Shown one piece after another: positions 9,368 to 18,100 of a stretch of 64,000 nucleotides of DNA. The notes under the pieces are model-generated. The model did no database searches. It worked only from the letters and a program-made list of their open reading frames with translations, and was not told the DNA's origin. Each line of letters opens with the position of its first letter. Position 1 is the first letter of the stretch. The translations under genes and the position numbers were made by a program. This DNA comes from Diaphorobacter nitroreducens (GTDB taxonomy: Bacteria > Pseudomonadota > Gammaproteobacteria > Burkholderiales > Burkholderiaceae_C), in contig RJVL01000007.1 in assembly GCA_003755025.1 (NCBI GenBank), positions 186,001 to 250,000 of the forward strand, given 5' to 3'.

Positions 9368-10102
9368 TCAGGCACGCAGCGAACCGGGCTGCTGCGCTTG
9401 TACCTGGTCGGAGGTTTGGCCAAAGCGGCGCTCGCGCGCCGCGAAGTCCGCGATGGCTTCATCCAGTGCGGCCTCGTCGAAATCGGGCCACAGGCGGTCA
9501 CTGAAATACAGTTCGGTATAGGCGGCCTGCCACAGCAGGAAGTTGCTGATGCGCCGCTCGCCACCGGTTCGGATCAGCAGATCCGGATCGGGCACATGGG
9601 CCATGCCCATGGCGGCATGCAGGCTGGCCTCGGTGATGGGCTCGCCCCGCGCTGCAAGCGCAGCTGCGGCCTGCGTGATGTCCCAGCGGCCGCCGTAGTT
9701 GAAGCAGACATTGAGCACCAGGCGCTGGTTGCTTGCGGTGGCCGCCTCGGCACGCTGGAGCCCTTCGCGCACCTGCGCCGAAATGCCCGATTTTTCCCCC
9801 ACGAAGTGCACCTGCACGCCATCCCGGGCCAGTTGCGGCACCTCACGTGTCAGCGCCTTGGCAAGCAGATCCATGAGACCGGACACCTCGTCCGCCGGAC
9901 GGTTCCAGTTCTCGGAGGAAAACGCGAACACGGTAAGCACGCCCACGCCGCGTTGGACGCAAGCATGCACGCAGCGCCGCAGCGATTCCACGCCCTGCCG
10001 ATGCCCCGCCAGGCGCGGCAGGAAGCGGCGCGTCGCCCAGCGGCCGTTGCCATCCATGACGATGGCAATGTGGTGGGGAATGGCTCCCTGCACGGTGGGC
10101 AT
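9368..10102 (-). CDS. uppS: Undecaprenyl diphosphate synthase (isoprenyl transferase)
   Basis: UppS (IspU) extends farnesyl diphosphate with isopentenyl diphosphate to give the C55 lipid carrier of peptidoglycan and O-antigen. The cis-prenyltransferase motif IAIVMDGNGRWA is at residues 11-22, with the catalytic Asp. The RTGGERRISNFLLWQ segment, which binds IPP and Mg2+, is near residue 190. The length is 244 residues. The start is the ATG before PTVQGAIPHH, 28 bases after the frr stop; in-frame sequence further upstream is frr in another frame. Confidence 0.95.
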   Translation of the reverse strand: MPTVQGAIPHHIAIVMDGNGRWATRRFLPRLAGHRQGVESLRRCVHACVQRGVGVLTVFAFSSENWNRPADEVSGLMDLLAKALTREVPQLARDGVQVHFVGEKSGISAQVREGLQRAEAATASNQRLVLNVCFNYGGRWDITQAAAALAARGEPITEASLHAAMGMAHVPDPDLLIRTGGERRISNFLLWQAAYTELYFSDRLWPDFDEAALDEAIADFAARERRFGQTSDQVQAQQPGSLRA

Positions 10103-10130
10103 GAATCCAGGATCGATCCGCAAAACCGGA

Positions 10131-10691
10131 TCAGATCGCCATGATTTCCTGCTCCTTGGCCGCCACCAAGGCATCGATCTCTGCAATGTGCTTGTCGGTG
10201 GTTTTCTGCACATCGGCCTCGGCGCGCTTTTGGTCGTCCTCGGAGGCGAGCTTGTCCTTGACCAGTTTCTTGACGCCTTCATTGGCATCGCGGCGCAGGT
10301 TGCGGATGGCCACCTTGGCGCCCTCGCCTTCGCTGCGCGCCAGCTTGGTCATCTCCTTGCGGCGCTCTTCACTCATCGGCGGCATGGGCACGCGGATCAG
10401 GTCGCCCATGGAGGCCGGGTTCAGCCCCAGATCGCTTTCACGGATCGCCTTCTCGATCTTGGCACCCATGTTCTTTTCCCAGGGCTGCACACTGATGGTG
10501 CGCGCGTCGAGCAAGGCCACGTTGGCCACCTGGGACAACGGCACCATGGATCCGTAGTACTCGACATGGATCGTGTCGAGCAGCTGCGGGTTGGCGCGGC
10601 CGGTGCGGATCTTGGCCAGGTTGTTCTTGAAGGCGGCGATGGACTGGTCCATCTTCGCCTCGGTCGTCTTCTTGATGTCGGCAATCGTCAT
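10131..10691 (-). CDS. frr: Ribosome recycling factor
   Basis: RRF splits post-termination 70S ribosomes together with EF-G and IF3. The 186-residue protein has the standard length and opening [20 protein letters not shown]. The [11 protein letters not shown] segment lies in the first long helix of the three-helix bundle, and the conserved RxPxPP(L/M)SEERRKEM segment is visible as [15 protein letters not shown]. It sits between pyrH and uppS. Confidence 0.97.
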   Translation of the reverse strand: MTIADIKKTTEAKMDQSIAAFKNNLAKIRTGRANPQLLDTIHVEYYGSMVPLSQVANVALLDARTISVQPWEKNMGAKIEKAIRESDLGLNPASMGDLIRVPMPPMSEERRKEMTKLARSEGEGAKVAIRNLRRDANEGVKKLVKDKLASEDDQKRAEADVQKTTDKHIAEIDALVAAKEQEIMAI

Positions 10692-10739
10692 GTGTGGTTC
10701 CTCTGCAAGCGGGCAATCAGGCCAGGCGCGGCAAAGCCA

Positions 10740-11462
10740 TCAAGCGTACACCAACGTGCCTTCGTCTTCGCCCATCACCACGCGCTTCAGCGCGCCATGT
10801 TTCACGATGGAGAACACGCGGATCGGCAGCTTCTGGTCGCGGCACAGGGCAAAGGCCGTCGCATCCAGGATGCCCAGGTTGCGGCTCATGGCCTCGTCGA
10901 ACGTGAGCTTGGCATAGCGCGTGGCCGACGGGTCCTTCATCGGATCGGCCGTGTACACGCCGTCGACCTTGGTCGCCTTGAGCACCACCTCGGCGCCGAT
11001 CTCGGCGCCGCGCAACGCGGCGGCCGTGTCGGTGGTGAAGAAGGGGTTGCCGGTTCCGGCGGCGAACACCACCACTTTGCCCTCTTCGAGGTACTGCAGT
11101 GCCTTGGGACGCACGTAGGGCTCAACCACCTGCTCGATGCCGATGGCGGACATCACGCGGGCCGTCAGCCCCTGCTTGTCCATGGCGTCCGCCAGGGCCA
11201 GCGCGTTCATCACGGTGGCCAGCATGCCCATGTAGTCGGCCGTGGCGCGGTCCATGCCCACGGACCCACCCGCCACACCGCGGAAGATGTTGCCCCCGCC
11301 GATCACCACCGCCACTTGCACGCCCAGGCGAGTGACCTCGGCGATCTCCTCGACCATGCGCACGATCGTGGCACGGTTGATGCCGAATGCGTCATCGCCC
11401 ATGAGCGCCTCACCAGACAACTTGAGCAGGATGCGCTTGTGGGCTGGCGTGGCGAGGGTCAT
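10740..11462 (-). CDS. pyrH: Uridylate kinase
   Basis: PyrH phosphorylates UMP to UDP; the hexameric bacterial enzyme is regulated by GTP and UTP. The N-terminal [14 protein letters not shown] is the family signature, and the GGGNIFRG and [10 protein letters not shown] segments of the amino acid kinase fold follow. I start at the ATG ([10 protein letters not shown], 240 residues) because GGAGA lies 8 bases upstream. A TTG two codons earlier is too close to that site. Confidence 0.96.
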   Translation of the reverse strand: MTLATPAHKRILLKLSGEALMGDDAFGINRATIVRMVEEIAEVTRLGVQVAVVIGGGNIFRGVAGGSVGMDRATADYMGMLATVMNALALADAMDKQGLTARVMSAIGIEQVVEPYVRPKALQYLEEGKVVVFAAGTGNPFFTTDTAAALRGAEIGAEVVLKATKVDGVYTADPMKDPSATRYAKLTFDEAMSRNLGILDATAFALCRDQKLPIRVFSIVKHGALKRVVMGEDEGTLVYA

Positions 11463-11519
11463 GGGCAATTCTCCGTAAGGCTGGACTGGGGGGATGAAGG
11501 GCGTGGGCGGCAGGCGCTA

Positions 11520-12416
11520 TCAGGCGCCCGACTTGGCGGCAGCGACTTGCGCAGCCACCTCGGCGGCGAAATCGTCCACCTTCTTCTCGATGCCCTCGCC
11601 CACCACGTACAGGGTGAAGCCCTTCACCGTGGTGTTGGCGGCCTTGAGCATCTGGGCCACGGTCTGCTTGCCATCGGCGGCCTTCACGAAGACCTGGTCG
11701 GCCAGCGAGACTTCCTTGAGGTACTTCTGCACCGAGCCTTCGACCATCTTGGCGGCGATATCGGCCGGCTTGCCGGACTCGGCGGCCTTGCCCTCGGCCA
11801 CGGCACGCTCCTTGGCGATCAGGTCGGCAGGCACGTCGGCGCTGGTCAGCGCCACGGGCTTCATGGCGGCCACATGCATGGCCACGTCCTTGGCGGCCAC
11901 GGCATCGCCGTCGAACTCCACCACCACGCCGATGCGCGAGCCGTGCAGGTAGGCGGCCAGGTTGGAGCCGCTGAAACGCTTGAAACGACGGAAAGACATG
12001 TTCTCGCCGATCTTGCCGATCAGGCCCTTGCGCACATCTTCCAGGGTGGGGCCGAAGCCGTCCTGCTCATAGGCCAATTGGCCCAGGGCTTCGATGTCGA
12101 CGGGGTTGTGTTCCGCGACCAGCTTGGCGGCGGCGTTGGCCATGGCGATGAAGCTGTCGTTCTTGGACACGAAGTCGGTTTCGCTGTTCACTTCGATCAG
12201 CGCACCCACGTTGCCGTTGATGAACGATGCCACCACGCCTTCGGCCGTCACGCGGGAAGCGGCCTTGCCGGCCTTGGTACCCAGCTTGACGCGCAGCAGC
12301 TCTTCGGCCTTGGCCATGTCGCCGTCGGCCTCGGTCAGGGCCTTCTTGCATTCCATCATGGGGGCATCGGTCTTGCCACGCAGTTCGGCAACCATGCTTG
12401 CGGTAATTGCAGCCAT
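11520..12416 (-). CDS. tsf: Elongation factor Ts
   Basis: EF-Ts is the guanine-nucleotide exchange factor for EF-Tu. The 298 residues begin [20 protein letters not shown]. The [13 protein letters not shown] and [10 protein letters not shown] segments are the two EF-Ts signatures. An N-terminal UBA-like domain (about 1-55) and the core follow. It lies 108 bases downstream of rpsB, separated by a hairpin with A and T runs. Confidence 0.97.
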   Translation of the reverse strand: MAAITASMVAELRGKTDAPMMECKKALTEADGDMAKAEELLRVKLGTKAGKAASRVTAEGVVASFINGNVGALIEVNSETDFVSKNDSFIAMANAAAKLVAEHNPVDIEALGQLAYEQDGFGPTLEDVRKGLIGKIGENMSFRRFKRFSGSNLAAYLHGSRIGVVVEFDGDAVAAKDVAMHVAAMKPVALTSADVPADLIAKERAVAEGKAAESGKPADIAAKMVEGSVQKYLKEVSLADQVFVKAADGKQTVAQMLKAANTTVKGFTLYVVGEGIEKKVDDFAAEVAAQVAAAKSGA

Positions 12417-12463
12417 CGTGTTTCTCCAGTTCTTGAGTTCAGTTCGTTACAGGATCAGAAGCT

Positions 12464-12500
12464 AAAAAAAAGGGGGCTCACCAGGGGCCCCGCTTTTTTT
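12464..12500. terminator. Hairpin with A/T runs between rpsB and tsf
   Basis: Read leftward, seven A, then GCGGGGC, a short loop, GCCCC and a run of eight T. The A run can also pair with the T run, so it would act on both strands. It sits in the rpsB-tsf gap and could lower tsf expression relative to rpsB. Confidence 0.75.
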
Positions 12501-12524
12501 GCGACGCATCGCGCGGCCCTTGAC

Positions 12525-13277
12525 TTAGGCGGCGTTCTCGTCCACTTCCACGAATTCGTCGGAGCCTTCGGCAGCCACAGCCTTGGCCACTTCCGTCACA
12601 GCGTTGGCACGGCCGTCAAGGATAGCGTCGGCGATGCCGCGAGCGTACAGGGCCACAGCCTTGGCCGAGTCGTCGTTACCGGGGATCACGTAGTCAATGC
12701 CCTCGGGCGAGTGGTTGGAGTCCACCACGCCGATCAGCGGGATGCCCAGCTTCTTGGCTTCGGACACGGCGATCTTGTGGTAGCCCACGTCGATCACGAA
12801 GATGGCATCGGGCAGCGCAGCCATGTCCTGAATGCCCCCGATGTCCTTCTCGAGCTTTTCCAGCTCGCGCGAGAACATCAGCTGCTCCTTCTTGCTCATG
12901 GACTCCAGGCCGGCTTCCTGCTGTGCCTTCATGTCCTTCAGGCGCTTGATGGAGGTCTTGACGGTCTTGAAGTTGGTCAGCATGCCGCCCAGCCAGCGCT
13001 GGTCGACATAGGGCACGCCAGCGCGCTGGGCCTGCTCGGCCACCAGTTCGCGGGCCTGGCGCTTGGTGCCGACCATCAGGATCGTGCCGCGGTTGGCAGC
13101 CAACTGCTTGGCGAACTTCTGCGCCTCCTGGAACATCGGCAGCGACTTTTCCAGGTTGATGATGTGAATCTTGTTGCGATGGCCGAAGATGAAGGGGGCC
13201 ATCTTGGGGTTCCAGAAGCGCGTTTGGTGGCCAAAGTGGACACCGGCTTCCAGCATTTCACGCATGGTGACGGACAT
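12525..13277 (-). CDS. rpsB: Small ribosomal subunit protein uS2
   Basis: S2 is a late-assembling 30S protein. The protein begins [18 protein letters not shown], with the ribosomal S2 signatures [13 protein letters not shown] and [24 protein letters not shown] (shown here in two parts in the sequence). The length is 250 residues. The ATG has GGAGA 8 bases upstream. An in-frame start 13 codons earlier has no Shine-Dalgarno sequence. It heads the leftward rpsB-tsf-pyrH-frr block. Confidence 0.96.
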   Translation of the reverse strand: MSVTMREMLEAGVHFGHQTRFWNPKMAPFIFGHRNKIHIINLEKSLPMFQEAQKFAKQLAANRGTILMVGTKRQARELVAEQAQRAGVPYVDQRWLGGMLTNFKTVKTSIKRLKDMKAQQEAGLESMSKKEQLMFSRELEKLEKDIGGIQDMAALPDAIFVIDVGYHKIAVSEAKKLGIPLIGVVDSNHSPEGIDYVIPGNDDSAKAVALYARGIADAILDGRANAVTEVAKAVAAEGSDEFVEVDENAA

Positions 13278-13465
13278 GAGGTTTCTCCGAAGGTTGGGTC
13301 TAAAATCCAGCCTCAATACTTGCCCACTGAATTGCTCTTGCGTGGAACTTGCAGTCCCACGAGAGGGCAGAGGGCAACACCTTGAGAGGGCTGGTTTGCG
13401 ATTAAGTTCTGCATGGTGCCTGGCAGCACGGCGGCGGCGCAGCTCTCAGCAAAACCCAAAGATTC
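13278..13465 (-). promoter_or_regulatory. rpsB promoter and structured leader
   Basis: On the leftward strand a TAGAAT box at about 13462-13467 can serve as -10, which would give a leader of about 180 bases before rpsB. The leader contains an imperfect hairpin at 13341-13361 (CGTGG and CCACG arms). In E. coli S2 represses its own operon through the leader; a similar role is inferred here, not shown. The box overlaps the rightward amidase promoter region. Confidence 0.4.
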
Positions 13466-13477
13466 TAGCATATCCCC
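13466..13477 (+). promoter_or_regulatory. -10-like box directly before the amidase start
   Basis: TAGCAT at 13466-13471 ends seven bases before the ATG, and there is no Shine-Dalgarno sequence. This spacing puts the predicted transcript start at or next to the A of ATG, suggesting leaderless translation. No good -35 box is visible. Confidence 0.35.
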
Positions 13478-14821
13478 ATGTTGGCTGACCTCGTCTCCAC
13501 CCGCAGCCACGTAGCTGCCGGGCACAGCAGCGCACGCGATGAAATCGAGCGCTGCATCGCCGCCGCCGAAGGGCCCACCTGCGCCCATGTGTTCCGCCAG
13601 ACCAGCTACGACCAGGCCCGCGCAGCAGCCGCCGTGCCCGGCGTGGAGCGTCTGCCGCTGGCGGGCCTTGCCGTCTCGGTCAAGGACCTGTTCGACATCC
13701 AGGGCATGACCACCGCCGCAGGCTCCACCGTGTTGCGGGATGCGCCACCCGCGCCGGCCGACAGCCCGGCCGTGGCGCGCCTGCGCCGCGCGGGCGCAGC
13801 GTTCATCGGCCGCACGCACATGGTGGAGTTCGCCTTCTCCGGCGTGGGTGTGAATCCGCACTTCGGCACGCCCGCCGCATTTGACGCCCGCCACGGCGCG
13901 CTGCCCGGCCCGGCGCGGGTGTGCGGGGGCTCGTCGTCGGGCGCCGGGGTGTCGGTGGCCACGGGCGCGGCCTTCATTGGCCTGGGCTCCGATACGGGCG
14001 GCTCGATCCGTATCCCGGCCGCGCTGAACGGCATCGTGGGTTTCAAAAACACCGCGCGCCTCGTGCCCACCGAAGGCGCTGTCCCCTTGTCCACCACGCT
14101 GGACACGGCCTGCGCACTCACCCGCACGGTGCGCGATGCCGTCGTGGCGCACGAGATCCTGGCGGCACGGCGCGTCACGCGCAGCCCCGCACCGCTGTCG
14201 GTCTGGCGGCTGGCCGTACCCGCCACACTGTTCCTGGACGGACTGGACGCCACCGTGGCCCGCGCCTTCGAGCGCACGCTGTCCCGCCTGCGCGCGGCCG
14301 GCGCGCAGATCACCGAGATTGCCCTGGCAGAAACCGCCCAGTTGGCCGATGTGAACGCCACCGGCGGGTTTTCCGCCGCCGAAAGCTACGCCTGGCACCG
14401 CGCGCTGCTGGCACGGCACGGCAACGCCTACGACCCGCGCGTGAAGAGCCGCATCGAGCGCGGCGCCAGCATGTCCGCGGCCGACTACATCGATCTGCTG
14501 CACGCGCGGCGCGCCTGGATCGCGCGCATGCAGACCGCCATGGCAGGCTTCGACGCCCTGCTCTCGCCCACCGTCCCCATCGTGGCGCCCCCCATCGCAT
14601 CGGTCGCGCCGGGCAGCGAGCGCGACGCGGAGTTCTTTCGCGTCAACGGATTGCTGCTGCGCAACACCAGTGTGGTCAACATGCTGGACGGCTGCGCACT
14701 GTCCCTGCCCTGCCACGAAGCGGGCGAACTGCCCGTGGGCCTGATGGTGTGGCACGGCGCACTGCGCGACGACCCGGTGCTGAACATCGGCCTGCTGATC
14801 GAACAAGAACTACAAAAATAA
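13478..14821 (+). CDS. Amidase signature family protein
   Basis: This is a Ser-Ser-Lys amidase that would hydrolyse an amide bond; the substrate cannot be told from sequence. The triad is visible: Lys69 in SVKDLFD, the GGSSSGAG loop at 150-157 and the nucleophile Ser176 in GSDTGGSIRIPAA. The length of 447 residues fits GatA-like stand-alone amidases. No gatB or gatC is adjacent, so a transamidosome role is unlikely. The last codons and the TAA lie inside a copy of the dispersed repeat (stop at 14819-14821). It runs divergently from rpsB and is followed by the DadA-like gene. Confidence 0.9.
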   Translation: MLADLVSTRSHVAAGHSSARDEIERCIAAAEGPTCAHVFRQTSYDQARAAAAVPGVERLPLAGLAVSVKDLFDIQGMTTAAGSTVLRDAPPAPADSPAVARLRRAGAAFIGRTHMVEFAFSGVGVNPHFGTPAAFDARHGALPGPARVCGGSSSGAGVSVATGAAFIGLGSDTGGSIRIPAALNGIVGFKNTARLVPTEGAVPLSTTLDTACALTRTVRDAVVAHEILAARRVTRSPAPLSVWRLAVPATLFLDGLDATVARAFERTLSRLRAAGAQITEIALAETAQLADVNATGGFSAAESYAWHRALLARHGNAYDPRVKSRIERGASMSAADYIDLLHARRAWIARMQTAMAGFDALLSPTVPIVAPPIASVAPGSERDAEFFRVNGLLLRNTSVVNMLDGCALSLPCHEAGELPVGLMVWHGALRDDPVLNIGLLIEQELQK

Positions 14822-14861
14822 TAGCTGCTAGCGCTTGTCCTACGGGCGCTAGAGGCATATT
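14814..14861. repeat. Comamonadaceae palindromic repeat, copy overlapping a stop codon
   Basis: The core TAATAGCTGCTAGCGCTT is followed by GTCCTACGGGCGCTAGAGGC. The arms CTAGCGCTT and GGCGCTAG are near-complementary. Its left end supplies the stop codon of the amidase gene, and it fills the gap to the next gene. Confidence 0.8.
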
Positions 14862-14875
14862 CCGCTTCAATTCTC

Positions 14876-16123
14876 ATGCACATCATCATCGTGGGCGCCG
14901 GCATCGTCGGCGCGGCCACTGCTTATGAACTGGCCGCGGACGGCCATCAGGTCACCGTGGTCGAGCAGCGCGGCGCCGCGGCAGAGGAGGCGAGCTTCGG
15001 CAGCTCCGGCCTGCTGGCGCCCTCGCTACTCATGCCGTGGGCGGCGCCGGGCCTGGGCGGGCCGCTCGGCCGCTGGCCTTGGAGCCGCGATGCCACGCTG
15101 CGCCTGGTACGCGGCGCCGGCATGGCAGGCCGGCGCTGGCGCTGGCGCTGGTCCCAGGCGGGTCGCCGGCCCGAGACGGCGGCGCGGCTGGCCGCGCTGG
15201 AAGGGCTGGGCCGCTACAGCCTGGCACGCACGCGCGAACTCATCCACCAATTGGACGTGGACCTGGAAACCAGCCGCGGCACTCTGGTGCTGCTGCGCCG
15301 CCCCGAAGATGTGGAGCGCCTGCAGCCCGCGCTGAAGGTGCTGCGCGACGCGGGCGTGGGCCTGCGCGATGTGGATGCCGACACCGCGCGGCTCATCGAG
15401 CCCGGCCTGTCCACCGACGTGCCGCTGGCGGGCGCCGTGCATGTACCGGATGGCGAATCCGGCAACTGCCGGCTGTTTGCGCAGATCCTGCGCCACGCGG
15501 CGCAGGAGCGCGGCGCACAGTTCGTGTTCGGCGCGCATGTCCGCGCTCTCAGCGCATCGCCGCCCGGCGTCCACGTCGTAGGCGAAGCCGCCCCGCGTCA
15601 GGCCGACGCCGTGGTGCTGTGCGCCGGCGTGGCCAGCGCCGCGCTGCTGCGCCCGCTGGGGCGCCACCTGCCCCTGGAGGCCGTACATGGCTACACCGTC
15701 AGCGCGCCGGTGCGCGAGGACAGCCATGCACCCCAGGGCTCGGTGACCGATCCGCTGCACCGCATCACCATCACCCGCCAGGGTCAGCGCGTGCGTGTGT
15801 CCGGCGGCGCCGAGATCGGGCACGGCAACGGCAGCCACCACGCGCCCACGCTGCAGACGCTCTACCTCGCGCTGTCGGGCTGGTTCCCGGGCGGCGCACT
15901 CACCTCGTCCCCGCAGGTGCAGGTCTGGCGGGGCGCGCGCCCCACGCTGACCGATGGCGCCCCCGCCATTGGCGCGAGCGGTGTGTCCGGCCTGTGGATC
16001 AACACCGGCCACGGCGCTTGCGGCTGGGCCCAGGCCTGTGGCAGTGCCCGCGCCCTGGCGGACCTGATCGCCCAGCGCACCCCCGCGATTGACCTGCAGC
16101 CCTTTGCGCCGCAGCGCTTCTAG
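14876..16123 (+). CDS. FAD-dependent D-amino acid dehydrogenase-like oxidoreductase
   Basis: A DAO-fold flavoprotein of 415 residues, most like the DadA small subunit that oxidises D-amino acids and passes electrons to the respiratory chain. The dinucleotide-binding GAGIVGAATAYELA motif is at residues 7-20, with the acidic VVEQR end of the second strand. The C-terminal FAD segment GLWINTGHGACGWAQACG resembles the GHGTLGWTMA motif of DadA. The substrate is not certain; other DAO-family dehydrogenases are possible. The start has no Shine-Dalgarno sequence and a TTCAAT box a few bases upstream. Confidence 0.85.
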   Translation: MHIIIVGAGIVGAATAYELAADGHQVTVVEQRGAAAEEASFGSSGLLAPSLLMPWAAPGLGGPLGRWPWSRDATLRLVRGAGMAGRRWRWRWSQAGRRPETAARLAALEGLGRYSLARTRELIHQLDVDLETSRGTLVLLRRPEDVERLQPALKVLRDAGVGLRDVDADTARLIEPGLSTDVPLAGAVHVPDGESGNCRLFAQILRHAAQERGAQFVFGAHVRALSASPPGVHVVGEAAPRQADAVVLCAGVASAALLRPLGRHLPLEAVHGYTVSAPVREDSHAPQGSVTDPLHRITITRQGQRVRVSGGAEIGHGNGSHHAPTLQTLYLALSGWFPGGALTSSPQVQVWRGARPTLTDGAPAIGASGVSGLWINTGHGACGWAQACGSARALADLIAQRTPAIDLQPFAPQRF

Positions 16124-16151
16124 CGCGCTTCGCACGGCCCCCGCCCGGCGC

Positions 16152-16164
16152 CACAATGCCGGGC
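16152..16164 (+). promoter_or_regulatory. -10-like box directly before the NAD(P)HX repair gene
   Basis: CACAAT at 16152-16157 ends eight bases before the ATG at 16165, and no Shine-Dalgarno sequence is present. This suggests a leaderless transcript and argues against the ATG at 16156, which overlaps the box. Confidence 0.35.
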
Positions 16165-17682
16165 ATGCAGCGCATCGCACCTGACCGGCCCCATCCCCTG
16201 TTCGACACCGCGGCCACGCGCCGCCTGGAGGCCAGCGCCGCCGCTGCCCTCGCGCCGCACACGCTGATGCAGCGCGCCGGCCAGGCCACGGCCCGGTTGG
16301 CGCTCGCGCTGGCTCCGCATGCGCGCACCTTCTGGTTCGCCTGCGGCGGCGGCAACAACGGCGGCGATGGGCTGGAGGCCGCCCTGCTGCTGCACCGCGG
16401 CGGCCACCCGGTCGTGGTGACCTGGCTGGGAACGCCCGAGACGGCGCCTGCCGACGCGCGCCAGTCCTGGCAGCGCGCACAAGAGGCAGGCGTGCCGTTC
16501 GCGGCTGAGCCGCCCTCCCTCGGTCCGCAGGACCTGTGCGTGGATGCGCTGCTGGGCATCGGCCTGAGCGCCGATCCGCGCCCCCGCAGGCCCGACGCGC
16601 GGCTGCTGCAATGGCTGGCCCGCATGCACGCCTGCGCGGCACCCACGCTGTGCGTGGACCTACCCTCCGGCCTGGTAGCGGAATCAGGCCAGTACATCCC
16701 GGGGCTGGCGCCGGCCCATCCAGGTGCCACGGCGGCGCGCCACACGCTGAGCCTGCTCACGCTCAAGCCAGGCCTGTTCACCGGCCAGGGCCGCGACGCA
16801 GCGGGCAGCGTGTGGTTTGATGACCTGGGCGTGTCAGCATCAACCGAAACCCCTTGCGCCTGGCTCGCCGGCCCCCCCGCCCCGGCAGTGCGCGCCCATG
16901 CCAGCCACAAGGGCTGCTACGGCGACGTGGCCGTCATCGGCGGCGAAGGCCTGCAGGCGCGCGGCATGGGCATGACGGGTGCGGCTCTTTTAGCCGCCAG
17001 CGCGGCGTTGCACGCCGGCGCGGGCCGCGTGATGGTGGCGCTGCTGGACGCCGGCGCACTCCCCGCCCTGCCGCAGCAGCCTGAACTGATGCTGCGCCGT
17101 TGTGACGCGCTGGCGCTGGACCACGCCACCGTGGTCTGCGGCTGTGGCGGCGGCGCGGCCGTGGCGGCCGTGCTGCCAGACGTCCTGCAGCAATCGGCAC
17201 GCCTGGTGCTGGACGCAGACGCGCTGAACGCCGTGGCCGCCGACCCCCATCTGCAGCATCTGCTGCGCGAGCGTGGCCGGCAGGGCCGCCCCACCGTGCT
17301 GACTCCGCACCCCCTGGAGGCCGCGCGGCTGCTGGCCGGCACCACGGCCGCCGTGCAGGCCGACCGCCTGGCCGCGGCGCGCACGCTGGCCGATCAGTAC
17401 GGCTGCACCGTGCTGCTCAAGGGCTCGGGCAGCGTGATTGCCGCACCGGGGCACACGCCCCTCATCAACCCCACGGGCAATGCGCGTCTGGCCACGGGCG
17501 GCACCGGTGACGTGCTGGCCGGTCTGGTGGGGGCGCGCTTGGCCGCGGAGCCTGCACAGGCCGGTGCGGCATTTGCGGCGGCGGGCAACGCCTGCTGGGA
17601 GCACGGCGCTGCCGCCGACCGCTGGCCCGCCGGGAGATCCCTCACCGCAGGAGCGCTCGCACACTCCCTGAACGCAGGCTGA
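16165..17682 (+). CDS. nnrD: Bifunctional NAD(P)H-hydrate epimerase / ADP-dependent dehydratase
   Basis: The enzyme repairs hydrated NADH and NADPH: an epimerase interconverts the R and S forms, and a dehydratase restores the S form. Both halves are present in 505 residues. The YjeF N-terminal domain (about 10-215) has GGGNNGGDG. The ribokinase-fold C-terminal domain (about 235-500) has YGDVAVIGG, LDADALNAVA, LTPHPLEAARLL and the catalytic NARLATGGTGDVLAG. The ATG at 16165 (MQRIAPDRPH) is preferred over one three codons earlier. Confidence 0.94.
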   Translation: MQRIAPDRPHPLFDTAATRRLEASAAAALAPHTLMQRAGQATARLALALAPHARTFWFACGGGNNGGDGLEAALLLHRGGHPVVVTWLGTPETAPADARQSWQRAQEAGVPFAAEPPSLGPQDLCVDALLGIGLSADPRPRRPDARLLQWLARMHACAAPTLCVDLPSGLVAESGQYIPGLAPAHPGATAARHTLSLLTLKPGLFTGQGRDAAGSVWFDDLGVSASTETPCAWLAGPPAPAVRAHASHKGCYGDVAVIGGEGLQARGMGMTGAALLAASAALHAGAGRVMVALLDAGALPALPQQPELMLRRCDALALDHATVVCGCGGGAAVAAVLPDVLQQSARLVLDADALNAVAADPHLQHLLRERGRQGRPTVLTPHPLEAARLLAGTTAAVQADRLAAARTLADQYGCTVLLKGSGSVIAAPGHTPLINPTGNARLATGGTGDVLAGLVGARLAAEPAQAGAAFAAAGNACWEHGAAADRWPAGRSLTAGALAHSLNAG

Positions 17683-17815
17683 CCACGCAGCGCGCCGCGC
17701 GGCCCAGCCGCCGGAGGGATTGCATCCAACGGTAACGGTGGTTTCCAAGCTGCGCATATCTATCTTGTCTTACAGACGGTATGTGGACTGAAGCGCTTTA
17801 ATCGCTCCATGTCTT

Positions 17816-17831
17816 GGTATGCATGCATACC
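17816..17831. repeat. Perfect 16-bp palindrome upstream of a small membrane gene
   Basis: GGTATGCATGCATACC is fully self-complementary. It lies 29 bases before the start of the 57-residue membrane protein. It has the size of a dimer-binding operator; no regulator is identified. Confidence 0.6.
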
Positions 17832-17859
17832 GTGTGTCCCACCCACCTGAGGTACTGCC

Positions 17860-18033
17860 ATGAAACGCCATTTCCGCCCCGGATCGCGCGCCTACGCGGC
17901 CTTTGTGGTCACCGTGGTCCTGGCCTTCGCGGCCAGCGTCATGACCCTGGTGCCCCACCAGACGACCCAGGTGGCCGACTCGCAGGTGCACAGCCAGCTG
18001 GAGCAACTCGTTCCCGCTGGCGTCTTCGACTGA
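17860..18033 (+). CDS. Small single-pass membrane protein, 57 residues
   Basis: I do not recognise a family. The protein begins MKRHFRPGSRAY, then has one hydrophobic segment (about residues 12-32, AFVVTVVLAFAASVMTLV) and a polar Gln- and His-containing tail that ends VPAGVFD. The basic N-terminus and tail suggest an N-in, C-out membrane anchor or an uncleaved signal. The evidence that it is real is its own gene architecture: GAGG about 8 bases before ATG, a perfect palindrome upstream, and an intrinsic terminator 24 bases after the stop. Confidence 0.7.
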   Translation: MKRHFRPGSRAYAAFVVTVVLAFAASVMTLVPHQTTQVADSQVHSQLEQLVPAGVFD

Positions 18034-18056
18034 GCTCCCTCTCACTCCTCCCCTCC

Positions 18057-18079
18057 AGCCGCCTTCGGGCGGCTTTTTT
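18057..18079 (+). terminator. Intrinsic terminator after the small membrane gene
   Basis: AGCCGCC, loop TTCG, GGCGGCT, then five more T. The stem is a perfect 7 bp with a stable TTCG tetraloop. It ends the rightward small gene and lies just beyond the end of the leftward MCE operon. Confidence 0.9.
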
Positions 18080-18100
18080 GCGGGCCGCCCGGGCCGGGCT

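Noticed and set aside
9699-13385. A rightward open frame of 1228 codons
   Set aside because: It is antisense to uppS, frr, pyrH, tsf and rpsB, all clear genes. GC-rich codon use leaves the opposite frame open. The His/Gly-rich translation has no family motif.
16156-16158. ATG upstream of the chosen NAD(P)HX repair start
   Set aside because: It overlaps the CACAAT box and has no ribosome site.
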